A stretch of DNA of 64,000 bases, taken from positions 4,769,001-4,833,000 of the forward strand of contig NZ_CP041191.1 of assembly GCF_006517275.1 (NCBI RefSeq), written 5' to 3'. The translations under genes and the position numbers were made by a program. This DNA is from Labrenzia sp. PHM005 (GTDB lineage Bacteria; Pseudomonadota; Alphaproteobacteria; Rhizobiales; Stappiaceae). The notes beneath the pieces are model-generated. The model was given only the letters and a program-made list of their open reading frames with translations. It had not been told where the DNA came from and made no database searches. This document shows, piece after piece, positions 59,066 through 64,000 of this stretch; position 1 is the stretch's first letter; every line of letters begins with the position of its first letter.

Positions 59066-60070
59066 TTAAGCAGCGGTGTTTAACCGCTTCAAGGCACCAA
59101 GGGCATCAGCTTCCAAACGGTTGACTATCTCGGCCAAGGGTTCGACTTTATCAACAAATCCAAGGGCATGACCCGCCGACAAGATGCCGCGTGAGACATC
59201 GCCGGTGGCATAGGCCTGCCGGCCAATTGCGCCGGAGACGTGTTTCAGCAGTCCTTGTATGCCAATTTCCGGATTGTCGCGCTCCAGTTGGATGACGGTC
59301 TCTGTCGTCTCATTGCGCAGGCTGCGCACGGTATTGCGGACCGATGTCATGCTGAGCGCGGTATCCAGCTCGCTCGCATCTATCAGCGCCTGTTTGTAGC
59401 CCGGATGAGCCTGAAGCTCCTCAGCCACCAGGAACCGGGTACCAATAACAACACCGGACGCCCCCATCACAAGAGCCGCGGCCAATTGCGATCCACGGCC
59501 GATACCACCACCAATCAGCCAGGGAATGGTGAGCCGTTCGTCGGCAAGACCGGCATTGACCATGGAACCGATCATATCCATGCCCGGATGCCCGCCGCAT
59601 TCGGCGCCAACAATCGATACCATATCCACGCCGACGCTTTGCGCTTTGACCGCATATCTCAGGCTGGGAACCTTATGCAGAACCGTGATCCCGGCATCCT
59701 TCAGGATCGGCAAGTAAGCCTCAGGACTGCGCCCGGACGTTTCCACGAATTTGACGCCGCAATCGGCTATCGTACGGAAAACGTCCGCGGTTTTCTCACC
59801 CGGAACCAGTTTGGGCAGCATAGAAACGTTGACACCAAACGGATTGCCATCCGACAGCTCCCGGCAGCGCTCGATTTCAGCCTTCAGGTCCTCTGCTTCC
59901 GGAAAACTAGCTGCCGTAATGAAGCCCATGATTCCGGCCCGGGCCGCCGCCGACACATAGTCGGCATTGGCCAGCCATTGCAGGCCACCGGCGACGATCG
60001 GCACCTTAGTGCCATAGGTCCGGGTCACCGGCGTATCGAAAATCGGATGTTCAAAGTATGCCGACGTCAT
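59066..60070 (-). CDS. NPD-type flavoprotein (nitronate monooxygenase/enoyl-CoA-active family)
   Basis: A 334-residue FMN-dependent TIM-barrel protein: KVPIVAGGLQWLANADYVSA, MGFITAASFP, GVKFVETSGRSPEAYLPILK, VGAECGGHPGMDMIG and WLIGGGIGRGSQLAAALVMG. The family includes nitronate monooxygenases and also flavoproteins acting on CoA thioesters in ring degradation (such as IpdC in steroid catabolism). Because it sits inside a beta-oxidation operon (10 bases from the hydratase gene), the CoA-thioester role is more likely. ATG 60070 follows GAGGAG. Confidence 0.85.
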   Translation of the reverse strand: MTSAYFEHPIFDTPVTRTYGTKVPIVAGGLQWLANADYVSAAARAGIMGFITAASFPEAEDLKAEIERCRELSDGNPFGVNVSMLPKLVPGEKTADVFRTIADCGVKFVETSGRSPEAYLPILKDAGITVLHKVPSLRYAVKAQSVGVDMVSIVGAECGGHPGMDMIGSMVNAGLADERLTIPWLIGGGIGRGSQLAAALVMGASGVVIGTRFLVAEELQAHPGYKQALIDASELDTALSMTSVRNTVRSLRNETTETVIQLERDNPEIGIQGLLKHVSGAIGRQAYATGDVSRGILSAGHALGFVDKVEPLAEIVNRLEADALGALKRLNTAA

Positions 60071-60080
60071 TTCAAACTCC

Positions 60081-60863
60081 TCAATCGCGGAATACAGGGC
60101 GGGATTTGCTGAGAACGGCGGCGATACCTCTGCGGGCCTCTTCGCCCCCAAGAGCCTCGGCCATAGCGTCCCGCTCCGCATCAAGTTGCTCTTCCAGTGT
60201 TGCTGTCTCAGCGGACGTCAAAAGGGATTTGATGGCCGCGATGGCTTTTTCGGGACCGGCGGCGATCTTTCTGGCCAAGGCCTGTGCAGTCGCCAGAGCT
60301 TCACCTTCGCCACAGAGATCGGTCAGAACGCCCAGGTCATACAACCGTTCAGCCGTCAGTGGCGCACCCAACAAGGCCATCTTCGAAACAGTGCCGCGCG
60401 GCAGCGCGTTCATCAGAGCATGGGTAACGCCACCGTCCGGAACCAAACCGGCTTTGACATAGGCAAGCGTGAAACCCGCTCCCTTGGCGCTGACAACCAT
60501 ATCGCAGGCCAGAGCGATGCTGAGACCGGCGCCAGCAGCCCCGCCCTCGACCGCACAAATCACGGGTTTTGGACAAGTGCGGATTGCCTGGATCAGGGTA
60601 TGGAGCTTGGCAATTGCCGCCTTGCGCTCGTCGAGCGTCATATTACGGCGCTCTTTTAGGAGATTGAGATCCCCGCCTGAGCAGAAATAGTCCCCTTCTC
60701 CCGCCAGAATGACAGCCGTGATCGACGGTGTTTCAGCGGCTTCTGCAAGGCCTTCCAGCAGTCCGTCATAATACTCAGGCGACAAAGCGTTGCGCCGGGC
60801 GGTGTTGGTGTTCCACAAGATCAGGTGATCCGGCCGAACCTCTTTTCGGAAAAGCGCGCTCAT
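60081..60863 (-). CDS. Enoyl-CoA hydratase/isomerase family protein
   Basis: A 260-residue crotonase-fold enzyme. The oxyanion-hole pieces are AVILAGEGDYFCSGGDLNLL and ICAVEGGAAGAGLSIALACD. The position of the first usual catalytic Glu holds GYVKAGL-type sequence (LAYVKAGLVPDGGVTHAL), with Asp in place of the second Glu. Many family members with this pattern are isomerases or hydrolases rather than hydratases, so the exact reaction is open. It starts three bases after the acyl-CoA dehydrogenase stop. Confidence 0.87.
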   Translation of the reverse strand: MSALFRKEVRPDHLILWNTNTARRNALSPEYYDGLLEGLAEAAETPSITAVILAGEGDYFCSGGDLNLLKERRNMTLDERKAAIAKLHTLIQAIRTCPKPVICAVEGGAAGAGLSIALACDMVVSAKGAGFTLAYVKAGLVPDGGVTHALMNALPRGTVSKMALLGAPLTAERLYDLGVLTDLCGEGEALATAQALARKIAAGPEKAIAAIKSLLTSAETATLEEQLDAERDAMAEALGGEEARRGIAAVLSKSRPVFRD

Positions 60864-60866
60864 GGG

Positions 60867-62000
60867 TTAGGCCGCATTCAAGGAGATGAAGCGTTCCAGA
60901 TGATGATCCACATCGCCGAACAGATGATCGATCATCACGATACGCCGGGCAAAATGCGACAGCGCGTATTCGTCCGTCATACCGATGCCGCCATGGAGCT
61001 GAACGGTTTCTTCCGCGACCAGCGCTCCTGCCCGGCCGATCAGGTTTTTCGTCGCGCTGACATGGCGTTCCCGCAGCGCGCGCGGGGCTTCGAGGTGGCC
61101 CGCCAGATTGATGACTGCAGAACGCGCCTGTTCGACCTCAATCAGAAGATCCGCCATACGGTGCTGCAGCGCCTGAAACTTGCCGATGGCAATGCCGAAC
61201 TGTTTGCGCTCCTTCAGATACTCAATGGTCAACGCCTTAGCGGCTTCCATCGCACCGACTGCTTCTGCGCAAACAGCCAATGTGGCGCGGGCCACTGCCG
61301 TTTCAATCGCCGCGAAAGCCACGCCGGATGCACCCAGCCTTGCGCCTTCGTCCACGACGACATTTTCAAAGCGAATGGTCGCGGCAGACGTACCGTCCAC
61401 ATTCGGATGATCGACGATGGTCACCCCTTTGGCATCAGTAGGAACCAGAAACAAGGATATTCCCTTCTCGTCCCAGTCCGTTCCGGCCTCACGGGCGGAC
61501 ACAACAATCATGTCAGCCTGCGCGCCGTTCGGCACATGCGCCTTCGTGCCACTCAGCGTGATTTGGCCGCCACCAGCTTTCGCCGTAGCAGTGACATGAT
61601 TGAGGTCATACCGTGAGGCCGGTTCTGTGTGGGCGAACGCCAGGATCTTTTGTCCTGCAATAACGTCGCCGATCAGTGTTTTTTGTTCGCCCGTGCCCAA
61701 CTCGGAGATCAAGCCCCCAGCGAGAACCGCATTCCCCAGGATCGGTTCGATCACACCAGCGCGGCCAAGCTCTTCAAAAACAACGGCAATATCGAACCCA
61801 GCACCGCCAAGCCCGCCCTCAGCTTCTCTAAACAGAGCACCAAAGATGCCCAGGTCCGCCAGTTCCTTGAAAATTGAGGTGTCATACGCTTTGCCGGAAG
61901 CCAGCAGCTTGCGCCGCTCTTCGTGGCTGTAGTTTTCGCTCAAGAAGCGTTGCAACATGTCGCGCAGCAACGCGCGCTCTTCTGTCAGATTAAAGTCCAT
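60867..62000 (-). CDS. Acyl-CoA dehydrogenase, small-subunit type (PimD-like)
   Basis: A 377-residue flavoprotein with the N-domain MDFNLTEERALLRDMLQRFL, a middle beta domain (FAHTEPASRYDLNHVTATAK) and the C-domain ending VQLHGGIGMTDEYALSHFAR. It lies directly beside a 398-residue acyl-CoA dehydrogenase (12-base gap). Such unequal pairs form heteromers, for example PimC/PimD (pimeloyl-CoA dehydrogenase) and the FadE pairs of ring-acid pathways. FAD use and introduction of a 2,3-double bond are inferred from the family. Confidence 0.88.
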   Translation of the reverse strand: MDFNLTEERALLRDMLQRFLSENYSHEERRKLLASGKAYDTSIFKELADLGIFGALFREAEGGLGGAGFDIAVVFEELGRAGVIEPILGNAVLAGGLISELGTGEQKTLIGDVIAGQKILAFAHTEPASRYDLNHVTATAKAGGGQITLSGTKAHVPNGAQADMIVVSAREAGTDWDEKGISLFLVPTDAKGVTIVDHPNVDGTSAATIRFENVVVDEGARLGASGVAFAAIETAVARATLAVCAEAVGAMEAAKALTIEYLKERKQFGIAIGKFQALQHRMADLLIEVEQARSAVINLAGHLEAPRALRERHVSATKNLIGRAGALVAEETVQLHGGIGMTDEYALSHFARRIVMIDHLFGDVDHHLERFISLNAA

Positions 62001-62012
62001 CTGCTTAACGCC

Positions 62013-63209
62013 TCAAAGTTCCAAAATCGCTTTTGTGATGATCGTGCGCTGGATCTCGTTTGAGCCACCGAAAATCGATAGTTTGCGCATGTTGAAATAG
62101 TTGGGCGCAGATGCAGGTGCATGTTCCGGGCCTTCTGCCGGCACATTGTCACCCCCATCCAGGTAGTCCGGCAGGAACGGCATGGCATCCGGTCCAGCTG
62201 CCCGGCGCAGGAGCGATGACAACTCCTGGCGGATCACCGTGCCCTTGATCTTCAGCATGGAGCTTTCCGCACCCGGCGCCTGCCCCTTTGCCGCTGCTGA
62301 AACAACCCGGAGGTTGGTGGTCGCCATCGCCATCAAGTCGATTTCAACTTGCGCCATCCGAGCGGCGAAATACGGGTTTTGATCCAGTGACTTGCCGCCG
62401 GACTGGGTGCTCGCTGCAACGTGCTTCAGGGTAGCCAATGCGGCATTGGAAAAGCCAACACCTGCAATATTGGTTCGCTCGTGGGTGAGCAGATACTTGG
62501 CGTAGGTCCAGCCCTTGTTTTCTTCGCCAACGAGGTTGCTGGCCGGTACGCGGACGTCGTCAAAGAAGACCTCGTTGACCTCGGCTTCACCGTCGATCAG
62601 CACGATCGGGCGCACGGTCACACCGGGCGTGTTCATGTCGATCAAGAGGAAGGAGATACCTTCCTGTTTCTTAGCATCTGGATCCGTGCGCACCAGGCAG
62701 AAGATCCAGTTGGCATGCTGACCAAGCGTCGTCCAGGTTTTCTGGCCGTTAACGACATAATGATCGCCATCGCGCACAGCTTTGGTCTTGAGCGCAGCAA
62801 GATCCGATCCAGCCCCCGGTTCAGAATAACCCTGGCACCACCAGTCTTCTCCATTCAGAATGCGCGGCAGATAGTGCTGGCGCTGTTCCTCAGATCCAAA
62901 CGCCAACAACACGGGCGCCAGCATCGAAAGACCGAAAGGAACGATGCGCGGCGCATGGGCCAGACAGGCTTCTTCCTCGAAGATCATGCGCTGAACAGCA
63001 TCCCACTCGGCGCCGCCGTACTCTTTGGGCCAGTTCGGAGCAAGCCAGCCGCGCGCGTTCAAGATTGCATGCCAGCTTTCCATATCCGACTTGGTCAAAC
63101 GCTTTCCAAGCCGGACCTTCTCCTTTAGCTGACGCGGCAGCTTTTCATCGAGAAAGGACCGCACCTCAGCGCGGAAAGCTTCTTCTTCGGGCGTGTAACT
63201 GAGATCCAT
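62013..63209 (-). CDS. Acyl-CoA dehydrogenase, large-subunit type (PimC-like)
   Basis: A 398-residue flavoprotein. N-domain MDLSYTPEEEAFRAEVRSFL; middle domain with WWCQGYSEPGAGSDLAALKT and VNGQKTWTTLGQHANWIFCL; C-domain with LTHERTNIAGVGFSNAAL; end KLSIFGGSNEIQRTIITKAI. The canonical MCAD-type catalytic Glu position near the end reads Gly (FGGS), so the base must lie elsewhere as in FadE/PimC-type enzymes. ATG 63209 gives the standard N-terminus; the open frame to 63464 runs over the thiolase gene in another frame and is not coding. Paired with the next gene. Confidence 0.9.
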   Translation of the reverse strand: MDLSYTPEEEAFRAEVRSFLDEKLPRQLKEKVRLGKRLTKSDMESWHAILNARGWLAPNWPKEYGGAEWDAVQRMIFEEEACLAHAPRIVPFGLSMLAPVLLAFGSEEQRQHYLPRILNGEDWWCQGYSEPGAGSDLAALKTKAVRDGDHYVVNGQKTWTTLGQHANWIFCLVRTDPDAKKQEGISFLLIDMNTPGVTVRPIVLIDGEAEVNEVFFDDVRVPASNLVGEENKGWTYAKYLLTHERTNIAGVGFSNAALATLKHVAASTQSGGKSLDQNPYFAARMAQVEIDLMAMATTNLRVVSAAAKGQAPGAESSMLKIKGTVIRQELSSLLRRAAGPDAMPFLPDYLDGGDNVPAEGPEHAPASAPNYFNMRKLSIFGGSNEIQRTIITKAILEL

Positions 63210-63220
63210 TGCCGCCCCCT

Positions 63221-64000
63221 TTAGAAGATTTCGAAGAGGCCAGCGGCACCCTGGCCACCACCAATGCACATGGTCACGACACCAAGCTTGGAACCACGGC
63301 GTCGGCCTTCCAAAAGAAGGTGGCCAGTCATGCGGGCCCCGGTCATACCAAACGGGTGACCGATGGAGATCGAGCCGCCATTGACGTTGCACTTCTCCGG
63401 ATCGATGCCGAGCTGCTCGCGGCAATACAGCGCCTGGGAGGCAAACGCTTCGTTCAGTTCCCAAAGATCGATGTCATCGACGGAAAGACCGTGGCGTTTC
63501 AGGAGCCGCGGCACGGCATAAACCGGCCCGATGCCCATTTCATCCGGTTCACAGCCTGCCGTGACAAACCCTTTCAGCGCACCAAGCGGCTCAAGACCTT
63601 GTTTTTCGGCCAGATCGGCATCCATTAGAACGAGCGCGGCGGCACCATCGGAGAGCTGCGACGCATTACCGGCAGTCGTGAAGTTGCCCTCCCCGCGGAC
63701 TGGCTCCAGTTTTGCCAGGCCTTCCAGCGTTGTGTTCGGGCGGTTGCAATCATCCATGGAGAACGTGACGTCCTTGCGGGTCAATTCGCCGGTTTCCTTG
63801 TCCTTGAAGGCCTGGGTGACGGTGATCGGCACGATCTCATCGTCCAGTTTGCCAGCCGCTTGAGCTGCAGCGGTGCGCTGCTGGCTGACCAAAGAGAGCT
63901 CATCTTGCGCATCGCGGCTGATGTTGTAGCGCTTGGCCACAATGTCCGAGGTCTCGATCATCGAGAGATAGACCTCCGGCTTGTGTTCATCGAGCCATTT
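63221..64000 (-). CDS. Thiolase (acetyl-CoA acyltransferase), 3' part
   Basis: The C-terminal 259 residues of a thiolase; the start lies beyond the right edge. Visible are the linker ETSDIVAKRYNISRDAQDEL, GNASQLSDGAAALVLMDADL, the NEAFASQAL motif, the catalytic His in NGGSISIGHPFGMTGARMTG and the second Cys in CIGGGQGAAGLFE. The first catalytic Cys is outside. It is the most upstream visible gene of the beta-oxidation operon, 11 bases before the large acyl-CoA dehydrogenase. The order thiolase, PimC-like, PimD-like recalls pimBCD of Rhodopseudomonas. Confidence 0.92.
   Translation of the reverse strand, partial: KWLDEHKPEVYLSMIETSDIVAKRYNISRDAQDELSLVSQQRTAAAQAAGKLDDEIVPITVTQAFKDKETGELTRKDVTFSMDDCNRPNTTLEGLAKLEPVRGEGNFTTAGNASQLSDGAAALVLMDADLAEKQGLEPLGALKGFVTAGCEPDEMGIGPVYAVPRLLKRHGLSVDDIDLWELNEAFASQALYCREQLGIDPEKCNVNGGSISIGHPFGMTGARMTGHLLLEGRRRGSKLGVVTMCIGGGQGAAGLFEIF

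Noticed and set aside
63210..63464. N-terminal extension of the large acyl-CoA dehydrogenase
   Set aside because: It overlaps the thiolase coding sequence on the same strand in another frame. The dehydrogenase family N-terminus begins at ATG 63209.

Overview
The window looks like chromosomal DNA of a marine or soil alphaproteobacterium of the Hyphomicrobiales/Rhodobacterales type (Roseibium/Labrenzia/Stappia-like). This rests on gene content: a PhnC-PhnD-PhnE-PhnE transporter with Pho boxes, a matPQMAB-type malonate operon, four TRAP transporters (three DctPQM, one fused TAXI type), EgtB/EgtD ergothioneine genes, class V aminotransferase plus AsnC pairs, and many GntR/IclR/TetR/RpiR/AsnC regulators. 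The base composition is moderately GC-rich. No rRNA, tRNA, CRISPR array or complete insertion sequence was recognised.

Layout. 1-5.2 kb: the 5' end of a PAN-domain (probably alpha-2-macroglobulin family) protein, an orphan ParA-like ATPase, a TPR-GGDEF protein, an MltB-type lytic transglycosylase and a VOC protein. 5.5-10.8 kb: a Pho-box-controlled phosphonate-type ABC transporter (phnC-phnD-phnE-phnE, minus strand) divergent from a PhnO-unrelated hexapeptide acyltransferase of the phosphonate-metabolism type. 11-19.3 kb: a second VOC protein, an XRE regulator, an HD hydrolase, a SpoIIAA-like protein, a class II glutamine amidotransferase plus class V aminotransferase operon divergent from an AsnC regulator, and a large SH3 protein with a repetitive basic tail. 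19.6-27.2 kb: a cluster that I read as a sulfosugar/sulfonate monooxygenase pathway (Gfo/Idh protein, GntR regulator, SmoC-like flavin monooxygenase, SmoB-like aldo-keto reductase, SmoA-like flavin reductase) with its own TRAP transporter. 27.2-33.3 kb: a MITE-like element, a Sel1 protein, a di-haem peroxidase, a YeiH-type putative sulfate exporter, a methionyl-tRNA synthetase out of its usual context, and a TetR-YciI pair. 33.8-36.0 kb: egtB-egtD. 36.0-42.0 kb: a LysE exporter, an RpiR regulator, and a TAXI-TRAP transporter with a universal stress protein. 42-46.7 kb: a RES-Xre toxin-antitoxin pair, DUF3108, YghU-type GST, DUF1330, a candidate small RNA, and a GlxA-type AraC regulator. 46.8-53.3 kb: matR and matPQMAB for malonate uptake and activation. 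53.4-64 kb: an IclR regulator, a third DctPQM TRAP transporter and an acyl-CoA beta-oxidation operon (ligase, NPD-type flavoprotein, enoyl-CoA hydratase, paired acyl-CoA dehydrogenases, thiolase) that runs off the right edge.

How the genes work together. The window is dominated by self-contained uptake-plus-catabolism modules, each with a dedicated regulator: GntR/TRAP/monooxygenase, GntR/TRAP/malonyl-CoA, IclR/TRAP/beta-oxidation and PHO/phosphonate. In four transport operons the solute-binding-protein gene is followed directly by a hairpin or terminator before the permease gene, which would give more binding protein than permease. A family of GTCCCGG/CCGGGAC and ATCCCCG/CGGGGAT palindromes (REP-like) lies in most of the gene-end spacers.

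The most interesting module is the 19.6-27.2 kb cluster. It keeps the smoC-smoB-smoA gene order of oxidative sulfoquinovose degradation but has a TRAP transporter instead of an ABC transporter, and a Gfo/Idh protein where a GH31 sulfoquinovosidase would be expected. A putative sulfate exporter lies 2.2 kb downstream.
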